NCBI GenBank assembly: GCA_019234295.1
Contig: JAFALK010000017.1
Location: forward strand, 1-64,000
Source of the DNA: Roseateles sp.
GTDB taxonomy: Bacteria; Pseudomonadota; Gammaproteobacteria; Burkholderiales; Burkholderiaceae_C
Direction: 5' to 3'
DNA: 64,000 nucleotides
Shown here: one piece after another, positions 35,559-43,741 of the stretch
Position numbering within the stretch: position 1 is the stretch's first letter
How the letters are laid out: each line of letters opens with the position of its first letter
The notes under the pieces: generated by a model
Seen by the model: only the letters and a program-made list of their open reading frames with translations
What the model was told of the DNA's origin: nothing
Databases searched by the model: none
Made by a program: the position numbers and the translations under genes

Positions 35559-36547
35559 AGATTGATCGGAGCCGCCTTGGCCGCCTTGGCGAAGCTCTCG
35601 TCCATGTACGTCTCGTAGGCGACCGGCTTCTTGATCGTGCCCGCTTCAATGGAGAGCTGCATCAGCTCCTCAAACTCGGAACGGATCATGCGCAAGTCGC
35701 CGTAGGTCACGCGGTCCGTGGGGTTCTCCATCACGAACTTGATGATGTTCGGGTCCTGGTTGAAGAACTTGCGCCCCGCGGCAATGGCCACGGCCTTGTT
35801 GCGGTTGTCCTGCTTCTCGTCGAGCCAGCGGCCGGCGCCCATCACCGTGTCGACGAGCCGCTGCACGAGCGGCCGGTCCTCGTGCACCAACTCCTCGCGC
35901 ACGGTGAGCACGCAGCAGATGTAGTTGCGCCATTCATCGCGGGTCATGCGCAGGGTGCGCGCATAACCAGCACGTTGCGCTGCAGCACCGAAGGGCTCGC
36001 CGGTGCAGTAGGCGTCCACGGCCTTGGCGAAGAGCGCGGCCGGCATATCGGGCGGCGGCATCTCGACGACCTGGATGTCCTTGGGCGTCATGCCTTCGCG
36101 GGCCAGCATCTTGCGCAGAAAGAGGTAATCCACCGCAAAGCGACTGGGGATGGCGATGCGCTTGCCCGTCAGCTGCTTGAAGGTCTGATAGGGCGAGTCC
36201 TGGCGCACCATGATGACGGCGCCCGAGCGATGGCCCAGCGAGACGATCTTGACGGGGATCTTCTTGTCCGCCATGTCCATGACCAGGGGCGCCAGCATGT
36301 AGGCAGCCTGGATGCGGCCCGCCATCAGCGACTCCTTGATCTCGGGCCAGCCGTTGTACTTGCTGTACTCAAACTGGTTGCCCGAGGCCACGCAGGACAC
36401 CGGCAGCGTGAGGTTGCAGGTCACGGGCAAGCCACCGACGACCAGCGGCTTGCTGGCCGCGAAGGCAGACACGGCGGGCGCAGCGGAGGCGGCCAGCGCG
36501 GCGCCCAGAAACTGTCGACGGTCCAGGGACATGACGGATTGGTTCAT
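35555..36547 (-). CDS. ABC transporter substrate-binding protein (NMT1/NrtA-like), Tat-exported
   Basis: A 330-residue periplasmic binding protein with a twin-arginine-type leader ('LDRRQFLGAALAASAAPAVSAFA'). The mature part resembles NMT1/THI5/NrtA proteins: 'YNGWPEIKESLMAGRIQAAYMLAPLVMDM', 'RIAIPSRFAVDYLFLRKML', 'AYCTGEPFGAAAQRAG'. It is unusually rich in cysteine for the family: two in 'PVTCNLTLPVSCVAS', one in AYCTG and a pair in 'NYICCVLT'. These could bind a soft metal. The overlap with the SCO1 gene and the following permease and ATPase genes identify it as the importer's ligand-capture subunit. Confidence 0.88.
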   Translation of the reverse strand: MNQSVMSLDRRQFLGAALAASAAPAVSAFAASKPLVVGGLPVTCNLTLPVSCVASGNQFEYSKYNGWPEIKESLMAGRIQAAYMLAPLVMDMADKKIPVKIVSLGHRSGAVIMVRQDSPYQTFKQLTGKRIAIPSRFAVDYLFLRKMLAREGMTPKDIQVVEMPPPDMPAALFAKAVDAYCTGEPFGAAAQRAGYARTLRMTRDEWRNYICCVLTVREELVHEDRPLVQRLVDTVMGAGRWLDEKQDNRNKAVAIAAGRKFFNQDPNIIKFVMENPTDRVTYGDLRMIRSEFEELMQLSIEAGTIKKPVAYETYMDESFAKAAKAAPINL

Positions 36548-36572
36548 TGGGAGGCCGCCCGATTCTCACCCA

Positions 36573-38273
36573 TCAGTCGAGCACCACTTCCGTGCGCACC
36601 GTGCCGGCCCGCGGCGCCTTGGCTGTGAGCGCCAGATGCGTTCCCTTGGGCGCGCGCACCACCCACTCGCCCACGGCACGGTCCGCCGTGATCTCGCGAC
36701 TGGGCAGGAAGGCGTGCTGGGTCTGCTTGGGGGCGTGGCCATCGAGCTGCGGCCCCTGCATGCGCTCCTTGCCGCTGACCAGGCTCACCTCAGGATCCGG
36801 CGGTAGATGGATCTCGAACTGCAAGGGCTGTACGACTTCGCGCTCCAGCGCGCGCCGCGTCACATACGCCGGCAGGTAGCCGCTGTTGGCCACGGCCATG
36901 CGCACACGCCAGGTGTCCGGCCCCAGTGCGCGGACCTCGGTGCGCAGCAGCTCCAGCTTGGGTAGCGAAAGCGCGATCTTGGTCATCCACGCGGGGAAGC
37001 GCGCGGCCTCGCGCTCGCGCAGATGCGGCGGCGGGTTGCGCCAGTAGTTCATCTTGTCCCAGCCGCCGATCTCGACGGCGCCGAGCTGCGGATGCAGGAA
37101 GGGGCTCCAATTCACATGAGCCTGACCGCCGCAATGCTCATCGCTCCACTTGATCAGCTTGACGTCGTCCTCTACCGGGTGGTCACGGAACCAGTCAATC
37201 CACCTGTAGCCCTCGACACCGGCTTCCTTGTTCGGCGACCACAGCTCCACCACCCAGAACAGGGCGCCCAGGTGCTCGTAGAGCCAGTCCTGCGTGCCGC
37301 TGATGGTCTCCTTGGGGTGGTACTTGAACTCGTGCCAGATGCTGATGGCTGGATAACCGCTCAGCCGCGATCCCATCTCGGAGAAGCGCTTGTAGGTCCA
37401 GAGGTCCTCGGGAATCATGTCCTCGTCGCTGCAGCTGCCCATGGGCCGCAGGATCACGCCGCTGTGGGTATGAAAGCTGATGGCCGCGCCGATGTTCGGG
37501 TGCGCGATCACGAAATCCACCATGGCCCGCACCTCGGGCTCGCTGGCCGGATAGGGGCCGGCACCGGTCTGTTCGTGCTCCTGGCGCCAGCCGCCGGGAA
37601 AGTTGCGGTTCAGGTCCAGACCCTCGCGGTCCTTGTTGACGGTGATCGAGAGGCCGTCGTGGTGCTTGATGAAGCCCTCGGGCACGAGGCGGTAGTACTC
37701 GCCGCCGTATTCGCCCGGCTCGCGCGGCACCATGAGGCGCGGATCGCCCTCGTACTTCTTGTAGCCGCCATGCGGGTCGGGCACCCGCATGGTGAGGATG
37801 CGGCCGTCGCCGTCCACATCCTCGATGGTCAGGCCGTCGACGGGCTCCTCGTCGACGGGATAGGGACGGGTGGAGGAGCGGATATGGCGCGGCCGATCGG
37901 CCAGGGCCAACTCGGCCCCGTCGGGGTTCAGGCGCGGGACCATGTAGATGGCACGGGTGTCGAGCAAGCGTGTGACCTCGGCATCCACTCCGTATTGCGA
38001 GACGAGGTGGTGCAGGTAGTACAGGCAGGTTGTCGAGGCGGTCAGCTCGGCGGCATGGATATTGCCATCTACCCAGAAGGCAGGCTTGTCCACGTCGGCG
38101 CCAGTAGCGGTGTTGGTCAGCACCAGCACCCAGATGTCTCGACCCTCGTGGGAGCGGCCCATGGAGCGCAGGGAGACCAGATTGGGATAGGCCTCGGCGT
38201 AGGCGTAGAGCGCCTCGGTCATCGGCTCGTGGCGGAGGAATGCGTCGAAGCGCGGGGGCGGAATGGCGGACAT
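36573..38273 (-). CDS. M14 family zinc carboxypeptidase
   Basis: A 566-residue metallocarboxypeptidase. 'FWVDGNIHAAELTAST' provides the HxxE zinc ligands, 'ISFHTHSGVILRP' the second histidine, and 'GALFWVVELWSP' the catalytic glutamate; 'GLDLNRNFPGGW' is the substrate-binding NR motif. The C-terminal ~120 residues form a beta-rich extra domain. No signal peptide is evident from the chosen start MSAIPPPR. It ends 25 bp before the ABC binding-protein gene on the same strand and may be co-transcribed with that operon. Confidence 0.9.
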   Translation of the reverse strand: MSAIPPPRFDAFLRHEPMTEALYAYAEAYPNLVSLRSMGRSHEGRDIWVLVLTNTATGADVDKPAFWVDGNIHAAELTASTTCLYYLHHLVSQYGVDAEVTRLLDTRAIYMVPRLNPDGAELALADRPRHIRSSTRPYPVDEEPVDGLTIEDVDGDGRILTMRVPDPHGGYKKYEGDPRLMVPREPGEYGGEYYRLVPEGFIKHHDGLSITVNKDREGLDLNRNFPGGWRQEHEQTGAGPYPASEPEVRAMVDFVIAHPNIGAAISFHTHSGVILRPMGSCSDEDMIPEDLWTYKRFSEMGSRLSGYPAISIWHEFKYHPKETISGTQDWLYEHLGALFWVVELWSPNKEAGVEGYRWIDWFRDHPVEDDVKLIKWSDEHCGGQAHVNWSPFLHPQLGAVEIGGWDKMNYWRNPPPHLREREAARFPAWMTKIALSLPKLELLRTEVRALGPDTWRVRMAVANSGYLPAYVTRRALEREVVQPLQFEIHLPPDPEVSLVSGKERMQGPQLDGHAPKQTQHAFLPSREITADRAVGEWVVRAPKGTHLALTAKAPRAGTVRTEVVLD

Positions 38274-38343
38274 TGGCGGTGCTGCGAGTGACGGCGCAGC
38301 GATTGTGCGCTGTGCCAACGCCCCCTCGTGCAGGGGTTGTTCC

Positions 38344-39099
38344 TCAGCGGCGCAGCGCGCCACCCACAAAAACCTCGAGCTGCCCCGGCGTGAAGGCTAC
38401 CCAGGGTTCGTCGCGCGTGAGTGGCTCGGTGGCGATCACGGCCACCCGGTCGTTCACCGTCGTGTGCTCGGCGAAATCCACGCTCAGGTCCTCGTCGCGC
38501 AGTCGCACCCGACCGAAGGGATGGGCGCGCAGCAGATAGTGCAGATGTGTGCTGTTGTGGGCCCAGAGCGCCTGGCCATTGGACAGCAACATGTTGAAGG
38601 TGCCGTGCCGCGCCAGCTGAGGCACGAGTTCGCGCAAGGTGCGGCTGAGTTCCTCGATGGACGGCACGCTGGCATGCGCCTTGGCCAGCTCCTGCATCAG
38701 CCAGCAGAAAGCGCGTTCGCTGTCGGTCTGGCCCACGGGCTTGAAGGCGGCGTGCAGGCGCGGGTTGAAGTCCACCAGGTTGCCGTTGTGCGCGAACACC
38801 CAGTAGCGGCCCCAGAGCTCGCGCTGGAAGGGATGTGTGTTCTCCAGCGACACCTGGCCCTGCGTGGCCTTGCGGATGTGGGCGATGACGTTGTCGCTCT
38901 TGATCGGGTAACGCTTGACGAGTTCGGCCAGCGGCGAGTGGCGGGCACTGTGGTGGTCGACGAAATGGCGAAGGCCGCATCCCTCGAAGAAAGCGATGCC
39001 GAAGCCGTCTTTGTGCTCGTCGGCGCGCGTGGCCAGGCCGGAAAAGGAGAAGGTCACGTCCGTCGGCGTGTTGGCGTTCATGCCCAGGAGCTGGCACAT
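38344..39099 (-). CDS. Class II glutamine amidotransferase (YafJ-like)
   Basis: A 251-residue N-terminal nucleophile amidotransferase domain protein. The start Met-Cys (MCQLLGMNAN) exposes catalytic Cys after Met removal; 'HKDGFGIAFFEG', 'NVIAHIRKATQG', 'NTHPFQRELWGRYWVFAHNGNL' follow the YafJ/DUG3 pattern. It has no synthase domain, so the acceptor is unknown; the family includes glutathione-degrading DUG3 and amidotransferases of unknown role. Located 70 bp upstream of the M14 peptidase gene on the same strand. Confidence 0.9.
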   Translation of the reverse strand: MCQLLGMNANTPTDVTFSFSGLATRADEHKDGFGIAFFEGCGLRHFVDHHSARHSPLAELVKRYPIKSDNVIAHIRKATQGQVSLENTHPFQRELWGRYWVFAHNGNLVDFNPRLHAAFKPVGQTDSERAFCWLMQELAKAHASVPSIEELSRTLRELVPQLARHGTFNMLLSNGQALWAHNSTHLHYLLRAHPFGRVRLRDEDLSVDFAEHTTVNDRVAVIATEPLTRDEPWVAFTPGQLEVFVGGALRR

Positions 39100-39251
39100 A
39101 TCAGTTATCCATTCCGGGTTCGCGGCACCCACAGCGCATGGGCCGAGGGAACTCCGGGCCGAGCGCGGGGCCGCTCCCAAGCCGGCCCACTGACCAAGCG
39201 CGCCCGAGATCAGGGCGGACAAGGTGGGCAAGGTAGGCAAGGGGCTTCATA

Positions 39252-40457
39252 TCAAGTAAAGAGCATCCGCGTCAGGCCGCGCACGCTGACGAGGTTGCCG
39301 GGGTTGACGGTTTCGCTGAGCACGCCTTCCATGCGTTGCAGCAGCCGGGGGCTGCGCCGGCCGCGCCAGATCAGCAGCTCGGCCAGCCAGGGATGGGCGT
39401 TGATGCGGTTGGCCTTCTGGTAGAGCTCGAACTTGGGGCGCAGCGCGACCAACTCGCGTTCGTAGCGCTCTTCGGCTCCCTCGCCCGCCAGCACCGCATC
39501 GGCCGCGAGCAGGCCCGTCTCCAGCGCCTTGCCAATGCCTTCGCCCGTCAGGGAATAAGTGCTGCCCGCCGCCTCGCCGATCACGAGCAGGCCGGGCCGC
39601 GACCAGCGAGCGCCCGCCAGCGTGCAGCGCAGCGGCGCGCCCTTGAGCTCACCCAGGAGCCGTCCCTCTCGCATCAGCCGCGCAGCCGGCTCGTAAACGC
39701 AGACGAAGGCCTCGAACAGCTCGCGCAAGTTGTAGTCCTTCTTGCGTCCCTTGCCGCCGAGGTCGTTGTGGCTGTCGGCCACGCCCACGCCGATGTTGAA
39801 GATGCCGCCCGGCGCTGGGAAGATCCATCCGTAGCCGGGCCGCAGGGCTCGCGACCACACGACCTCCAGGCCGCGGCCCTGCTCGGCCAGATGCGGCGCC
39901 TGCACATAGCCGCGCAAGGCCACGCCGCTGGGCGTGTGCCGCTCGCAGACGCCAGCCGCCACCAGCGACGCGGCGTTGGCACCGGTGGCCAGCAGCACCC
40001 AGTCGGCGCGGACCTCGAAACTTCCTTCGGCGCCCTTCAGGCGCGCGCCAATCACACGGCCGGCAGTGTCGACCAGCGGCGCCTCAAAGCGCGCCGGCGT
40101 CATGAAGCGCGCGCCAAGCGACTGCGCATGCTCGTTGAGCAGCGCATCCAGCTCGCGTCGCGGCAGCACAGCCAGTTGGCCTGCCACCGCGAGCTGGCCG
40201 CCGCGCGGGCCGGTGAACGTGACGTGATCCATGCGCGTGGCGCGGGCCATCACGGCGTCGAGCATGCCCATTCGCGCCAGTGCGGCATGGGCATCGGGGA
40301 TCAGGCCGTCGCCGCAGACCTTGTCGCGCCCGAGAGGATGCTGATCGACCAGCAGCACCGAGCGCCCGGCACGGGCCAGCGTGGCCGCAGCGGCGCTGCC
40401 GGCGGGGCCGGCGCCGACGACGAGGACTTCGCAGTGGCTCGGGAGTTCGATTGGCAT
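39252..40457 (-). CDS. Geranylgeranyl reductase family FAD-dependent oxidoreductase
   Basis: A 401-residue flavoprotein. The N-terminal 'VLVVGAGPAGSAAAATLARAG' is the GxGxxG FAD-binding fold, 'GRDKVCGDGLIPDA' the family-specific Cys-containing loop, and 'GLLVIGEAAGSTYSLTGEGIGKALETG' the second FAD motif. These enzymes reduce isoprenoid chains or oxidise/halogenate related lipids; the substrate here is open. No chlorophyll or archaeal lipid genes are nearby. Confidence 0.85.
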   Translation of the reverse strand: MPIELPSHCEVLVVGAGPAGSAAAATLARAGRSVLLVDQHPLGRDKVCGDGLIPDAHAALARMGMLDAVMARATRMDHVTFTGPRGGQLAVAGQLAVLPRRELDALLNEHAQSLGARFMTPARFEAPLVDTAGRVIGARLKGAEGSFEVRADWVLLATGANAASLVAAGVCERHTPSGVALRGYVQAPHLAEQGRGLEVVWSRALRPGYGWIFPAPGGIFNIGVGVADSHNDLGGKGRKKDYNLRELFEAFVCVYEPAARLMREGRLLGELKGAPLRCTLAGARWSRPGLLVIGEAAGSTYSLTGEGIGKALETGLLAADAVLAGEGAEERYERELVALRPKFELYQKANRINAHPWLAELLIWRGRRSPRLLQRMEGVLSETVNPGNLVSVRGLTRMLFT

Positions 40458-40463
40458 GCGCCG

Positions 40464-41204
<741 letters not shown>

Positions 41205-41308
41205 GCGTGCCAGTCTCCTACTTTTTCACGCGCCACCGCAGGCGAACCACCATGGCCTTGCGCGGCCAGCGCATTAAGCTCCTCGCATCCGCCCTCAGGA
41301 GCTCCACC

Positions 41309-41872
41309 ATGGCCCTGCATCCCACTGGCCCGGCGCTTGCATTGAACGGCCTTTCGCGCCGCCGCACGCTCGCCTCGGCATTGATCGCTCTCTTCCCGGG
41401 CACGGCGCTTGCGATCGAGGCACGCCTGCCCTTCGCCAGCGGCGGTACCTTGGTGATGGATGTGCCGGACGGCTGGCGCCAGGGCAGCCAGCGGGCCAAG
41501 ACACCAACAATGGTCTTCAAGCCCCCGGTGGGCGAGGCCTTCATGGTGCTGGTCTCCACGTTCTTGCCGCGCACGGGCCCGACGACGCCTGCGGCCGTGC
41601 GCAAGCTGATGGAGGCCACGCTCGCGCAGGCAAGGCCCAATGCCGAGGACGCCGACCGCATCACGCTCAAGGAGATCAGCGGCGCATCGGTCCATGGTCT
41701 GTATTTCTCGGCGACGGACAAGGCGCCCAAGGCGAGCGAGTACAAGTACTTGACGCAGGGCGTGTTCTTGGCTGGTGGCCGGCCGGCAGCATTCACCATC
41801 CTGACCAACGACGATTCGAGGTATGCGGCGGGCCTGGCTCTGCTGATGTTTTCGACGGCGCACAGGGCTTGA
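41309..41872 (+). CDS. Exported protein of unknown function with Tat-like leader
   Basis: A 187-residue protein whose start at 41309 follows AGGAG (41297-41301). The leader 'LSRRRTLASALIALFPGTALA' has a twin-arginine-like motif and cleavage site. The mature part begins 'IEARLPFASGGTLVMDVPDGWRQ' and ends with 'AGLALLMFSTAHRA'; no cysteines and no family recognised. It diverges from the metzincin-like protease gene (104 bp apart) and converges on the diguanylate cyclase gene. Confidence 0.7.
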   Translation: MALHPTGPALALNGLSRRRTLASALIALFPGTALAIEARLPFASGGTLVMDVPDGWRQGSQRAKTPTMVFKPPVGEAFMVLVSTFLPRTGPTTPAAVRKLMEATLAQARPNAEDADRITLKEISGASVHGLYFSATDKAPKASEYKYLTQGVFLAGGRPAAFTILTNDDSRYAAGLALLMFSTAHRA

Positions 41873-41880
41873 CGCGCCCC

Positions 41881-42978
41881 TCAGTCGAAGACCACGCGGT
41901 TGCGCCCCTCGCTCTTGGCCTTGTAGAGCAGCTTGTCCGCGCGCTCAAGCGTCTGGCCCAGGTCTTCGCGCGGATGCGACTCGGTCAGACCGGCCGAGAG
42001 GGTGAAGCTGATCTCATGGCCTTCATGGCTCAACGTGATCGTCTCGATCGCGTGGCGCAGGCGCTCGACGCCGGCGCGGGCCGCGGGCATGCGGGTTTCG
42101 GCCAGCATGAGCACGAATTCCTCGCCGCCCCAGCGGGCCAGAACGTCGGCGCCGCGAATGACCGTCAGGCCTATGGCGGCGAATTCGCGCAGCACGGCGT
42201 CGCCGGCACCGTGACCGAAGCGGTCGTTGATGGCCTTGAAATGGTCGAGATCGATCAGGGCCAGGCAGTAGCCATGGCCGCCGCGCAGGCAGCGCTGCGC
42301 CTCCTGCTCGAGCAGGGTCTGCATATGGCGGCGATTGAGCAAGCCGGTGAGTTCGTCACGCGTGGCCATAGCGCGGATCTGCTCCAGCGCACGACTGAGG
42401 TCCTCCCGCTGGGCACGCAGGCGTTCGCGGATGCGGCTCACGCGGCCGGCCAGCACCGAGATACCGGGCAGGGCCACGCAAAGCGCGAGGAAGTGCACGA
42501 GTTCCACCGCGGGCGGGTAAACCGCAGGTCGGCGCCATGACATCCAGAGCATGACGATGCCAAACAAGGTCAGCGCGTAGGCGGTGATCCACAAGGCCGC
42601 GCGCAGGCGCAGGCCGAACATGCCAAACATCAGGATCATCACCAGGACCGGGAACACGGCAGCTCGCAGCGGTCCGATCAGGGCGTAGGCGCCTACTCCC
42701 GAGGCCAGTGCGAAGAGCATCTGCGGCACGGTCAGGGAGGGATCCGACAGGCGCAGCGCCCAGCCCGCTCGGATCACCACGAAGAAGAGCACCATGCCGC
42801 CCACCGACAGCGCGGTCCAGATCGCTACGGCCGGAGCCGCCACCTCGCCCAGCCGCACGCCATCTTGCATCACCACCGCGCAGACCGCCATCAGCACCAA
42901 GGCCAGACCGGTCTGGCGCAGCCTCAAGCGCTGTGCTGGATCGGCGGTAAACAGCAGCTGGGAGAGTTGCTCGAGCAT
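41881..42978 (-). CDS. Membrane diguanylate cyclase (GGDEF)
   Basis: A 365-residue protein with about six transmembrane helices (residues ~20-190) and a C-terminal GGDEF domain. The active site reads 'RWGGEEFVLML' and the inhibitory I-site RxxD (RGAD) lies five residues before GGEEF, so c-di-GMP synthesis with product inhibition is expected. 'DELTGLLNRRHM' and 'LIDLDHFKAINDRFGHGAGD' are standard. The N-terminal membrane region has no recognised sensory domain. Confidence 0.93.
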   Translation of the reverse strand: MLEQLSQLLFTADPAQRLRLRQTGLALVLMAVCAVVMQDGVRLGEVAAPAVAIWTALSVGGMVLFFVVIRAGWALRLSDPSLTVPQMLFALASGVGAYALIGPLRAAVFPVLVMILMFGMFGLRLRAALWITAYALTLFGIVMLWMSWRRPAVYPPAVELVHFLALCVALPGISVLAGRVSRIRERLRAQREDLSRALEQIRAMATRDELTGLLNRRHMQTLLEQEAQRCLRGGHGYCLALIDLDHFKAINDRFGHGAGDAVLREFAAIGLTVIRGADVLARWGGEEFVLMLAETRMPAARAGVERLRHAIETITLSHEGHEISFTLSAGLTESHPREDLGQTLERADKLLYKAKSEGRNRVVFD

Positions 42979-42991
42979 GGTGCGCAGTATG

Positions 42992-43534
42992 TCAGCGCAG
43001 ATGCGTCAGCGGCAGCGCGCCGCCGGTCTTCACTTCGCCCAGGGAGAAGCTCGTGTGGATGTCCTTCACGTTGGGCAGGTTCAAGAGCTTGTCGATCGAA
43101 AAGCGTGAGAAGGCATCGAGGTCGGTGGCCATGACCTGGAGCTCGAAGGTGCCGGTGCCGGAGATGTAGTGGCAGGCGATGACCTCGGAGAGCCCGCGGA
43201 TCGCGGCCTCAAGCGTCTTGGTAGCTGCTCCATTGTTGCGGTCGGCGTCCACGCGCACGAAGGCCAGTACGCCCAGGCCGATCTTGCGGCGGTCAATTTC
43301 GGCCCGGTAGCCGGTGATGTAGCCCTGCTCCTCGAGCCAGCGCACGCGCCGCCAGGTGGGCGCGGCCGAAAGGCCGATGCGGGTGGCCAGCTCGGCGTTG
43401 GAGAGCCGCGCCTCGCGTTGCAGCTCGGCCAGGATGGCGATGTGATAGCGGTCCAGGCCGCCATCGCCTTCCTCGACGGCGGGCGATGGAGGAGGGACAG
43501 GTAATTTCCCTGATGTTTTCTTTCTGGATGCCAT
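42992..43534 (-). CDS. Lrp/AsnC family transcriptional regulator
   Basis: A 180-residue regulator with an AsnC-type helix-turn-helix ('LDRYHIAILAELQREARLSNAELATRIGLSAAPTWRRVRWLEEQGYI', residues ~27-75) and a RAM effector domain ('FVRVDADRNNGAATKTLEAAIRGLSEVIACHYISGTGTFELQVMATD'). The short N-terminal tail is basic and proline-rich. It diverges from the indolepyruvate oxidoreductase gene, a common pairing, and probably responds to an aromatic or branched amino acid to control it. Confidence 0.9.
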   Translation of the reverse strand: MASRKKTSGKLPVPPPSPAVEEGDGGLDRYHIAILAELQREARLSNAELATRIGLSAAPTWRRVRWLEEQGYITGYRAEIDRRKIGLGVLAFVRVDADRNNGAATKTLEAAIRGLSEVIACHYISGTGTFELQVMATDLDAFSRFSIDKLLNLPNVKDIHTSFSLGEVKTGGALPLTHLR

Positions 43535-43542
43535 TCGGAATC

Positions 43543-43575
43543 AATCTTTCATTCTGAGAAAGATTATTGCGCAAT
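43543..43575. promoter_or_regulatory. Operator palindromes between lrp-like and iorAB genes
   Basis: AATCTTTC (43543-43550) and GAAAGATT (43558-43565) are perfect inverted repeats with a 7-nt spacer. The next ten bases, ATTGCGCAAT (43566-43575), form a second perfect palindrome. Both lie right after the start of the Lrp-type gene in the divergent region, the position expected for autoregulation and target control. The spacing and AT-rich arms fit Lrp/AsnC sites; binding itself is an inference. Confidence 0.6.
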
Positions 43576-43741
43576 AGCGCTCCGAAATGCAGAAATGAGA
43601 AAGCACCCATCCGGCTCGATTGCCTACACTGGCGCGCTATCCCATACTGGCTGCCAAAAGCGGTCACTTTTGTTTGGCCGCTTTCGCCAAAAGCCGCCGC
43701 ACCGGCCTGCGCCACAAGCGCCCGCCATCCCTGGAGCCTCC

